Below are positions 34,252 through 40,847 of a stretch of DNA of 64,000 bases, piece by piece. The notes under the pieces were generated by a model. The model made no database searches. It saw only the letters and a program-made list of their open reading frames with translations, and was not told the origin of the DNA. Source of the stretch: JBNGOQ01 sp050589645. Its GTDB lineage: Bacteria > Bacteroidota > Bacteroidia > Flavobacteriales > Flavobacteriaceae. Each line of letters starts with the position of its first letter. Within the stretch, counting starts at the first letter, position 1. The stretch spans positions 124,001 to 188,000 of the forward strand of contig NZ_JBNGOQ010000002.1 in assembly GCF_050589645.1 (NCBI RefSeq). The letters are read 5' to 3'. The position numbers were made by a program, and so were the translations under genes.

Positions 34252-34321
34252 AAGGTCCTATTAGCGGTAAAACAATATTTCCATTTTGGCTGCGTTATAC
34301 GTATATAACAATACTATTTAT
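34252..34321 (+). other. Conserved 70-nt spacer, copy 2, with inverted repeat
   Basis: Matches the spacer at 33083-33152 in length and core. The inverted repeat GTTAT-ACGTAT-ATAAC lies at 34294-34309; its loop is itself palindromic. Confidence 0.6.
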
Positions 34322-34465
34322 ATGGAAAAAATTTACGCTAAAGAACGGAACACTTGTAAACTTTCTGTTGCCTCCCCGGAAACTATCCGGTTTTTGCTGG
34401 ACTTCTCAAAATCCCTGCAAATTGTGGACTATCAAGGGATGCAGTTTGAAAGTAATCTGAACTAA
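34322..34465 (+). CDS. 47-residue protein of sigma cassette, copy 2
   Basis: ATG 34322 to TAA 34463-34465. It begins MEKIYAKE, has TCKL, then SPETIRFLLDFSKSLQIVDYQGM and ends QFESNLN. Paralogue of the protein at 33153, with equal length and position after the sigma gene. The changes are mostly conservative in the central helix and free at residues 6-10 and 14-18. Soluble and not exported. A bidirectional terminator follows 9 bp later. Function is unknown. Confidence 0.75.
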   Translation: MEKIYAKERNTCKLSVASPETIRFLLDFSKSLQIVDYQGMQFESNLN

Positions 34466-34474
34466 GACATTTCG

Positions 34475-34498
34475 GCCCGCTTTTAGCGGGCTTTTTTG
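34475..34498. terminator. Bidirectional terminator overlapping the nth stop
   Basis: GCCCGC-TTTTA-GCGGGC then TTTTTT. On the minus strand one arm encodes the last two nth codons (GCC CGC), and the nth stop codon lies in the loop. Confidence 0.85.
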
Positions 34499-35145
34499 TT
34501 TTTATGGTAAGCCGAAATCACTTCCTTGCGGCCAATAGTCTTGGTTATAATATCTTTTTCCAGATCCCACCCGCGGGCCGGGGAATAATCGCGTCCGTAC
34601 CATATGATCTGCAGATGCAGGTCGTTCCATAGGGTTTTGGGAAAGAGACGTTTGGCATCCTTTTCTGTCTGCACTACATTTTTTCCATTGGAAAACCCCC
34701 AGCGGTACATCAACCGGTGAATGTGGGTATCTACCGGAAAAGCCGGGATACCGAAAGCCTGCGAAACCACTACACTTGCCGTTTTGTGGCCTACTCCTGG
34801 GAATTCTTCCAGCAATTCGATATCTGAAGGCACTTTCCCATTGTATTTTTCCACCAAAATCTTGGATAACCCATGTATTCCCTTAGATTTCATGGGCGAT
34901 AGTCCCACAGGCCTGATAATCTCCCTGATCTCTTCCACCGAAAGGGTAATCATATCATAGGGATTATCGGCTCTGGCAAATAGGAGGGGGGTAATTTTAT
35001 TTACCCGTACATCCGTACTTTGAGCGGACAAAAGTACGGCGATCAGCAAGGTATACGGGTCTTTATGTTCCAAGGGAACGGGTATGGTGGGGTAGAGTTC
35101 CTGAAGGGTTTTTATGGCGAAATCGACCTTTTCGGGTTTTGTCAT
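34483..35145 (-). CDS. nth: Endonuclease III-like DNA glycosylase lacking the iron-sulfur site
   Basis: A 220-residue HhH-GPD DNA glycosylase/AP lyase for oxidised pyrimidines in base excision repair. The helix-hairpin-helix FPGVGHKTASVV carries catalytic Lys121, and the catalytic Asp is Asp139 in PVDTHIHR, the same spacing as in E. coli Nth (120/138). However, the protein has no cysteine at all. The C-terminal segment that normally holds C-x6-C-x2-C-x5-C reads YGRDYSPARGWDLEKDIITKT (183-203 region). It should therefore fold without a 4Fe-4S cluster. It ends in KNKKAR inside a terminator stem. Confidence 0.9.
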   Translation of the reverse strand: MTKPEKVDFAIKTLQELYPTIPVPLEHKDPYTLLIAVLLSAQSTDVRVNKITPLLFARADNPYDMITLSVEEIREIIRPVGLSPMKSKGIHGLSKILVEKYNGKVPSDIELLEEFPGVGHKTASVVVSQAFGIPAFPVDTHIHRLMYRWGFSNGKNVVQTEKDAKRLFPKTLWNDLHLQIIWYGRDYSPARGWDLEKDIITKTIGRKEVISAYHKNKKAR

Positions 35146-35200
35146 TTTTGCGTAGTTTTATCGGCGCTAACAGAACAGCGAATTTAATTAAAAATAGACT

Positions 35201-35653
35201 ATGAATACATTAAAAGAGGGCGATAAAGTACCCCCGTTTTCCACCACGGACCAAGACGGAAATACCGTAAATCTGTCTGATTACCTGGGAAAAAAATTGA
35301 TTGTTTTTTTCTACCCGGCGGCCAATACTCCAGGATGTACGGCGGAGGCTTGCAATCTAAGGGACAACTATGTCGAATTACAGGCACAGGGTTATGAACT
35401 TCTTGGGGTAAGTGCCGACTCTGAAAGAAAGCAATCCAATTTTAGGAAGAAGTTCGGTTTCCCCTTTCCCTTGTTGGCCGACAGGGACCATACCGTAATC
35501 AACGCCTTTGGCGTCTGGGGCCCCAAAAAGTTTATGGGCCGGGTATTCGATGGTATTCACAGAAAGACCTTTATGATCAATGAGGAAGGTGTGGTGACAC
35601 GTGTAATCGATAAGGTGAAGACCAAAGACCACGCTGCCCAGTTGTTGGTCTAA
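35201..35653 (+). CDS. bcp: Thioredoxin-dependent thiol peroxidase (Bcp/PrxQ peroxiredoxin)
   Basis: A 150-residue peroxiredoxin of the BCP/PrxQ class. It reduces hydrogen peroxide and organic hydroperoxides using thioredoxin. TPGCTAEAC carries the peroxidatic Cys46 and, five residues later, the resolving Cys51, the PrxQ pattern. FYPAANTPGC and LADRDHTVINAFGVWGPKKFMGR are further family segments. Cytosolic, full length. It is divergent from nth over a 55-bp gap, so two oxidative-damage genes share an upstream region. Confidence 0.92.
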   Translation: MNTLKEGDKVPPFSTTDQDGNTVNLSDYLGKKLIVFFYPAANTPGCTAEACNLRDNYVELQAQGYELLGVSADSERKQSNFRKKFGFPFPLLADRDHTVINAFGVWGPKKFMGRVFDGIHRKTFMINEEGVVTRVIDKVKTKDHAAQLLV

Positions 35654-35682
35654 AAGCTGTTGAAACTAAAACTTGTCACATC

Positions 35683-35708
35683 GGGTGCCTGCCTTGGGCA
35701 CGGCGCCC
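35683..35708. repeat. Dispersed hairpin element, copy 1
   Basis: GGGTGCC-TGCCTTGGGCAC-GGCGCCC (one G-T pair) after bcp. Related elements lie at 51629-51658 and 58965-58991. Confidence 0.55.
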
Positions 35709-35771
35709 CAACAGCCAGATATTTTTAAGATAGCTTCGGGCAGTGCACTGTTCTCTAAAAATTAGGTTGCG

Positions 35772-37238
35772 TTAGATCTTACCCACTTTTTCCTTTTCCT
35801 TGGCCGCTTTTCCAAGAAACAGTTTGCGTTCTTTGATGATTTCCGCTATCCCTTCGGGCAACATCTCTTCCCAGCCTTCTTCTCCCGTGGTAATCTTCTT
35901 TAGTACGTCCCTGGAGAAAATATGCATGATTTCGGTATCATAGTCAAAGATATCCATCACTTTACCATTGTATTTGAAGAACTTGTACAATTCTTTCATT
36001 CTCGGATGTACCTTAACATTGTTGCTGGTCATGATCTGCCCGGTCTCTGCATTTTTCATGGGGTAGAGGTAGACAATAAGATCTTTAAAGAACAGCTTGC
36101 CGAAGGCTTCCAGGATGCCACCGCTGAGGTGTCGATAATATTTTTCATCAAATACGTCCACCAAATTGTTAACACCCATGGTCAGTGCTATTCTGGCCTT
36201 GGTGTAATTGTTGAAATACTCTACCAACTTGTAGTACTCCTGAAATTTTGATATCATCACCGTATGCCCAAGAGAGCACAGTAGTTCTGCCCGGTCCATA
36301 AAATCCCGTTCATCGATTTCTCCTGAAGCCTTTAGGTTGGATAGGGTAATCTCAAAAATAACAATGCTTTTTTCCTCTTCTACCGTTTGGTCCCGAATGA
36401 AGATGTCATAGGATTTTTGAAACATGTCCATGTTCACCTTGGTAACTGGCCTAAAACTTCCCCTGAGCGCCAATATATTCTTCTTGTACAGCACTGTAGC
36501 GGGCAACAAGTTGTTACCATCAGGGCCGAACATGACCGCATCGGTCATGTCGTTTCGGATGAGTTGTAGGCTCATGAGTCTATTGTCCACATCCTTGAAA
36601 TTTGGTCCGGAGAAATTCACCATATCTATTTCAACGGTATCCTTATCTATGTGGTCGTAGAGGTATTTTAACAGCTTTCTGGGCTTGTGGTACTTGTAAA
36701 AAGCACCATAAATAAGGTTAACCCCAAGAATTCCCAAGGTTTCCTGCTGCAATCTTGCCTCATTTTGTTTAAAGCGTACGTGAAGGATAATTTCGTCGAG
36801 CTCCTTTTGCCCTGGATCTAATTGATACCTTATGCCCAACCAGCCATGACCCTTATAACGTTTGGAAAAATCTATGGTTGCCACGGTGTTTGCATAGGAA
36901 AAAAACAAACGATCGGGGTGACTTTTACGGCTAATACGTTCCTCCATGAGACGCATCTCATGGGTAAGCATGGTCTTTAGCCTGCCCTGCGAAACGTAAC
37001 GCCCATCGTCCTCAATACCGTATATGGCATCACTAAAGTCCTTATCGTAAGCACTCATGGCCTTGGCAATCGTTCCGGAAGCACCTCCAGATCTAAAAAA
37101 ATGCCGAGCAGTTTCCTGACCGGCACCTATCTCTGCAAATGTTCCGTAAATATCTGGATTTAAATTGATCCTTAGCGTCTTAGCCTTTATGGATGGGATA
37201 TTTTCAAAAGCGGTATCCCTTTTTAAAACTGAAGCCAT
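35772..37238 (-). CDS. Conserved protein of unknown function (488 residues)
   Basis: A 488-residue cytosolic-looking protein. It begins MASVLKRDTAFENIPSIKAKTLRINLN and has DIYGTFAEIGAGQETARHFFRSGGASGTIAKAMSAYDKDFSDAIYG. The middle contains LGVNLIYGAFYKY and AELLCSLGHTVMISKF; the end is Lys/Glu-rich. I recall similar proteins in Bacteroidota and cyanobacteria, sometimes annotated as nicotinate-nucleotide adenylyltransferase without visible reason: no HxGH nucleotidyltransferase motif is present. The start at 37238 follows a TAnnTTTG box by 20 nt; a 75-codon longer frame overlaps the divergent gene. Function not assigned. Confidence 0.75.
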   Translation of the reverse strand: MASVLKRDTAFENIPSIKAKTLRINLNPDIYGTFAEIGAGQETARHFFRSGGASGTIAKAMSAYDKDFSDAIYGIEDDGRYVSQGRLKTMLTHEMRLMEERISRKSHPDRLFFSYANTVATIDFSKRYKGHGWLGIRYQLDPGQKELDEIILHVRFKQNEARLQQETLGILGVNLIYGAFYKYHKPRKLLKYLYDHIDKDTVEIDMVNFSGPNFKDVDNRLMSLQLIRNDMTDAVMFGPDGNNLLPATVLYKKNILALRGSFRPVTKVNMDMFQKSYDIFIRDQTVEEEKSIVIFEITLSNLKASGEIDERDFMDRAELLCSLGHTVMISKFQEYYKLVEYFNNYTKARIALTMGVNNLVDVFDEKYYRHLSGGILEAFGKLFFKDLIVYLYPMKNAETGQIMTSNNVKVHPRMKELYKFFKYNGKVMDIFDYDTEIMHIFSRDVLKKITTGEEGWEEMLPEGIAEIIKERKLFLGKAAKEKEKVGKI

Positions 37239-37258
37239 GCTCTGGGTTTTAGGTACAA

Positions 37259-37266
37259 CAAAGTTA
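37259..37266 (-). promoter_or_regulatory. -7 promoter box TAACTTTG
   Basis: Exact TAnnTTTG on the minus strand, ending 20 nt before the ATG at 37238; fixes the start of the unknown protein. Confidence 0.55.
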
Positions 37267-37300
37267 AGAAGATTGGGTAATCTATTAAATAAATAAGTTA

Positions 37301-37308
37301 TAATTTTG
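37301..37308 (+). promoter_or_regulatory. -7 promoter box TAATTTTG
   Basis: Exact TAnnTTTG ending 18 nt before the TTG start at 37327. It supports that non-ATG start. Confidence 0.55.
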
Positions 37309-37326
37309 AAATAAATAGACGATAGG

Positions 37327-38091
37327 TTGAAAATCACTTTTTTGGGCACTGGAACATCACAAGGAATCCCTGTAATTGGTAGTACGCATCCGGTATGTCT
37401 AAGTGAAAATCCCAAGGATAGGAGACTTCGCGTCTCCGTGTTGATTTCATGGGAAAAATACAATTATGTCATTGATTGCGGCCCTGATTTTAGGCAGCAG
37501 ATGCTGACCCATAAAGTGAATAGATTGGACGGTATCCTCTTTACGCATGAGCACGCGGACCATACCGCGGGAATAGATGATATTAGGCCCTTTTTCTTCA
37601 GACAGGGAGATATACCCATTTATGCCCATAAGCGCGTAGCAAATTCCCTAAAAACCAGATTCGATTACATCTTTGCGGATGAAAACAGATATCCGGGCGC
37701 ACCGGCGGTTGACGTACGTTTGATAGAAAAAGACTGTCCCTTTAAAATAGGCGATCTGGAAGCTCTACCTATTGAAGCCTTGCACAATAGGCTGCCGGTG
37801 TTCGGTTTTAGGATCAAGGACTTCGTTTATCTCACAGATATCAAGACCATCTCTGAGGAGGAAAGCGAAAAGGTGAAAGGAGCAAAAGCTCTAGTGGTCA
37901 ACGCCCTGCGAAAAGAACCCCATCATTCGCATTTTAATCTGGAAGAAGCACTTGAATTTGTGCATAGGATGAAACCAGAAAAGGCCTATTTTACACATAT
38001 AAGCCATCTTTTGGGTTTTCACGATGAGGTAGAAAAAGAATTGCCAAAAGATGTACATTTGGCCTACGATAACTTAGTCATAAACCTTTAA
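37327..38091 (+). CDS. MBL-fold metallo-hydrolase (PhnP/RNase Z-like)
   Basis: A 254-residue metallo-beta-lactamase-fold hydrolase. LKITFLGTGTSQGIPVIG is the PhnP/RNase Z-like beginning and THEHADHTAGIDDIRPF the HxHxDH metal site near residue 77. YLTDIKTISEEE and FTHISHLLGFHDEVEKELP provide the remaining ligands. The family includes phosphodiesterases of the PhnP type. The start codon is TTG; no in-frame ATG precedes the conserved beginning, and the promoter box fits. It is divergent from the unknown protein gene and 14 bp upstream of the next gene. Confidence 0.85.
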   Translation: MKITFLGTGTSQGIPVIGSTHPVCLSENPKDRRLRVSVLISWEKYNYVIDCGPDFRQQMLTHKVNRLDGILFTHEHADHTAGIDDIRPFFFRQGDIPIYAHKRVANSLKTRFDYIFADENRYPGAPAVDVRLIEKDCPFKIGDLEALPIEALHNRLPVFGFRIKDFVYLTDIKTISEEESEKVKGAKALVVNALRKEPHHSHFNLEEALEFVHRMKPEKAYFTHISHLLGFHDEVEKELPKDVHLAYDNLVINL

Positions 38092-38105
38092 GTATTCTAC
38101 GTGCA

Positions 38106-38600
38106 ATGAAGAAAAACATATTTCTCTATCTTTTTGTGTTTGCCGCACTCATCATATTGTACCTGTTCGTAAGCAACGCCAACATGGTGGAAGCGAAGGA
38201 TGATACTGCCAATAAATTACGGGGAGAGGTCTCCGAATTGCAGGATTCTGTGCAGCAATTGCAACTGAAGGTGTTGGACATGCAATATTTTTCGTTGGAG
38301 AACAATGATGATGCGTTGGCCTATTATGACCATCTGGAAATTAGGGATCCATCACGTTACATTGCAGATAAATTGTTGGAAACCAATGAAAAAAAGGGCG
38401 ATAACCCCTTAGTACCTTACGAGGGCATGGAAAGCGACTTTAAAATCAACAAAATTAAAATACTGAACCACAAATGGATCGTAGCGGATTTTTCAGACGG
38501 CAAATTTTGGGGAGAACTCTTGTTGCGTTATGAGCTGAAGGATAACCATGGGGTAGATTTTACCCTGGTGGATCATCTGTTATACACCAGGAGCAATTAA
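38106..38600 (+). CDS. Membrane-anchored protein of unknown function
   Basis: A 164-residue protein with one N-terminal transmembrane helix (about 5-24), a short coiled coil (about 35-62, ELQDSVQQLQLKVLDM) and a C-terminal globular part with ILNHKWIVADFSDGKFWGELLLRYEL. It is probably anchored in the inner membrane and faces the periplasm. It is co-directional with the MBL hydrolase (14 bp gap), and its end overlaps the convergent hydrolase gene by 4 bp. I do not recognise the family. Confidence 0.75.
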   Translation: MKKNIFLYLFVFAALIILYLFVSNANMVEAKDDTANKLRGEVSELQDSVQQLQLKVLDMQYFSLENNDDALAYYDHLEIRDPSRYIADKLLETNEKKGDNPLVPYEGMESDFKINKIKILNHKWIVADFSDGKFWGELLLRYELKDNHGVDFTLVDHLLYTRSN

Positions 38601-39256
38601 ATTTTGTCCTTTAGCCATTCCTTGAAGGCGTAAAAGTTCTGAGGGGAGACCCCATGGCCCACGGGAAACTCCTCATAGCTATGCTCCACGTTAAGGCTGT
38701 TGAGCAAATCCGGCGTCTTTTGGGCCCATTCTACCGGAATTACGGGATCTACAGAACCATGTGATGCATAAATTTTAAGCCCCCCATGGTCAAGTTCCCG
38801 ATACCCTTCCGTAAGCGTGTTTTCGTTGATATAACCACTTAACGCTATTATATTCTTGAATTTGTCCGGATAGGACAGGGCTACCGCATAGCTGAGGATG
38901 GTACCCTGGCTAAATCCCAATAGATTGATATGGTTTGTATCCAAATGATAGGCATCACAGGCCTCATCAATAAAGTGCACGATTTTATCGCGGGAAATTT
39001 TGGCCTGCTCCTCATCGCTCCATTTGCCGTACTCTGCATCGAAATTAATGGCATACCAAGCATAACCAAAAGGGTCAAGTGCAAAAGGAGCTCGTACGGA
39101 AATGACGCATAATTCTTCCGGAAGTTCCGGTGCAAAGGAAAACAGATCTTCCTCATTGCTTCCGTACCCATGGAACATAAAGAGGACCGGGGGCTTCTCA
39201 TCGCTTAAGGAAGAAGGACGAATCAGATGTTCAAGGGATAGGGGCGCTGTGGTCAT
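38597..39256 (-). CDS. Alpha/beta hydrolase, phospholipase/carboxylesterase family
   Basis: A 219-residue esterase of the carboxylesterase/phospholipase (DLH-like) family. FMFHGYGSNEEDLFSFAPELPE forms the oxyanion region, LLGFSQGTILSYAVAL holds the nucleophile Ser, YASHGSVDPVIPVEWAQ the Asp and FPVGHGVSPQN the His. It is soluble and cytosolic and probably hydrolyses short-chain or lysophospholipid esters. It is the last gene of the four-gene minus-strand operon starting at 42766, one base after the DUF4870-like gene. Confidence 0.88.
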   Translation of the reverse strand: MTTAPLSLEHLIRPSSLSDEKPPVLFMFHGYGSNEEDLFSFAPELPEELCVISVRAPFALDPFGYAWYAINFDAEYGKWSDEEQAKISRDKIVHFIDEACDAYHLDTNHINLLGFSQGTILSYAVALSYPDKFKNIIALSGYINENTLTEGYRELDHGGLKIYASHGSVDPVIPVEWAQKTPDLLNSLNVEHSYEEFPVGHGVSPQNFYAFKEWLKDKI

Positions 39257-39257
39257 A

Positions 39258-39584
39258 CTATTGGATAAAGGTAAACCATTTTTGAAAATAAGGACCCAGC
39301 ACAGGTACCGATTGTTTTTTATTGTTCAAGGCACCGATAAATCCATAAAACCAAAGGACAATATAAAAAACATATAATCCTACCCAAGCATATTCGTTGA
39401 ACCATTGGCTTAAGAATAGGGCAGAACCCAGGAAAATAAGGTGTAGTCCAAAAGCTTGTCTGGTGTGAAAACGCGCAAAGGCATTCTTGGGCTCTAGATT
39501 CATGGTAATGGCTATCAAAGCACCGATCATGGTGAGATAGGCAATTATGGCCGTGGTTTTCCCTTCCTTTACTTTGTTTTCCAT
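39258..39584 (-). CDS. DUF4870/Tic20-like small membrane protein
   Basis: A 108-residue protein with four hydrophobic segments (about 12-28, 42-58, 62-78, 80-88). FARFHTRQAFGLHLIF is typical of the DUF4870 family, whose members have a conserved H-RQA-GL motif and unknown function. It lies 3 bp after the dihydroorotase-like gene and 1 bp before the esterase gene; clearly an operon member. Confidence 0.8.
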   Translation of the reverse strand: MENKVKEGKTTAIIAYLTMIGALIAITMNLEPKNAFARFHTRQAFGLHLIFLGSALFLSQWFNEYAWVGLYVFYIVLWFYGFIGALNNKKQSVPVLGPYFQKWFTFIQ

Positions 39585-39587
39585 TTT

Positions 39588-40847
39588 CTATGCGCTTAGC
39601 ACCAATTGATTTTTTGCAAAAACCCCGTACACCTTGCCTCGTAGAGGAGTATCCAGAAACATACTGTTTTTTGAGGTAGACAGGATATGCCCCATTCCAA
39701 ATGTATACTCAAGGTCGGGGTCAAATAAAGTAAGGCAGGCATTTTCACCTTCCCGTATGCTGGGTGTCTCCATGCCGTAGCGTTCCCTGCCTTTGGTCAA
39801 TAGCCCAATGGTGGTTTCAAGATCAAAGATTTGGTTTAAGAGTCCAAAAGCGTTTTCCAGCCCAAGTGAGCCATATTCGGCATGGTCAAATACCACTCTT
39901 TTTTCCTCAATATCAATAGGGGTGTGGTCCGAAGATACAAAATCGATTGTTCCGTTCTTGAGGCCTTTTAAGAGTGCCTTTATATCCGTTTTGTTCCGCA
40001 AGGGTGGCATCACCTTGTAGTTGGTATCAAACGTTTCCAAAACCTCATCGGTGTACCAAAGGTTATGAATGGCCACGCTACAGCTTACATCCAACCCCTT
40101 TTTCTTGGCCTCAGCAATTAAACTCACAGATTTGGCCGTGGATATGGTGGGAATATGCAATCTGCCCCCGGCATATTCCAAAATGAATAGGTCCCTGGCA
40201 ATTTGAATTTCTTCTGCAAGCGAAGGAATTCCCTTAAGTCCCAATTTTGTGGAAATCGCCCCTTCGTTCATCGTACCCTTGCCACTGATATGCGTATCTA
40301 GCGGAAAAGAATAGACCAAGCCGCCGAAATTTTGGGCATACTGTAGCGCAATCTTTAGAAGATTTGCATTTTTCATGGCCTTTTTGTGATCATAGAACCC
40401 TACTGCCCCTGCATTTTGCATGTCGAAGAGTTCGGCCAGATCGTTTCCTTCACTTCCCATGGTTAATGCTCCCAGAGGGTGAAGTGCCGTAGCGAAGGGT
40501 TGGGCGGTATTTTTTAGGAAGACGATGTCCGAGCTGCTGTCCGGAATAGGATGGGTGTTTGGGTTGAGCACAATATGGGTGTAACCGCTCTTCGCCGCGG
40601 TGGTAAGTCCATTCGCGATGGTTTCCCGTTCTTCATAGCCAGGTTCCCCCATACTTACACTGCTGTCGAACCACCCTGCGGATACACAGAGGTTTTTTCT
40701 GGAGATTACCTTGGCCTTGCCCGTGGCCTCTATTTTTGAGGCTATTCTTTCTATACCGCCATTCTTGATCAAAATATCGCGCTTTTTTAAATGCAGCGCC
40801 CTATTTCCGGGATCAACGATTTTGGCCGATTTTAAAAGTATACTCAT
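39588..40847 (-). CDS. Dihydroorotase-like protein without the metal-binding HxH
   Basis: A 419-residue amidohydrolase-superfamily protein that matches class I dihydroorotase over its whole length (multifunctional complex type). At the canonical DxHxHxREP site it reads FDSSVSMGEPG: Asp61 is kept, but both His are Ser63 and Ser65, and the Arg is Gly67. The HaED segment reads PLDTHISGKG, while the late SSDHTP Asp is present. It is therefore probably a catalytically inactive, structural or regulatory form, like PyrC-prime proteins that hold aspartate transcarbamylase. It overlaps the upstream BatA-like gene (ATGA). Confidence 0.85.
   Translation of the reverse strand: MSILLKSAKIVDPGNRALHLKKRDILIKNGGIERIASKIEATGKAKVISRKNLCVSAGWFDSSVSMGEPGYEERETIANGLTTAAKSGYTHIVLNPNTHPIPDSSSDIVFLKNTAQPFATALHPLGALTMGSEGNDLAELFDMQNAGAVGFYDHKKAMKNANLLKIALQYAQNFGGLVYSFPLDTHISGKGTMNEGAISTKLGLKGIPSLAEEIQIARDLFILEYAGGRLHIPTISTAKSVSLIAEAKKKGLDVSCSVAIHNLWYTDEVLETFDTNYKVMPPLRNKTDIKALLKGLKNGTIDFVSSDHTPIDIEEKRVVFDHAEYGSLGLENAFGLLNQIFDLETTIGLLTKGRERYGMETPSIREGENACLTLFDPDLEYTFGMGHILSTSKNSMFLDTPLRGKVYGVFAKNQLVLSA

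Noticed and set aside
37239..37463. 75-codon N-terminal extension of the unknown 488-residue protein
   Set aside because: It overlaps the divergent MBL hydrolase gene and both promoters, and its residues do not resemble a conserved domain.
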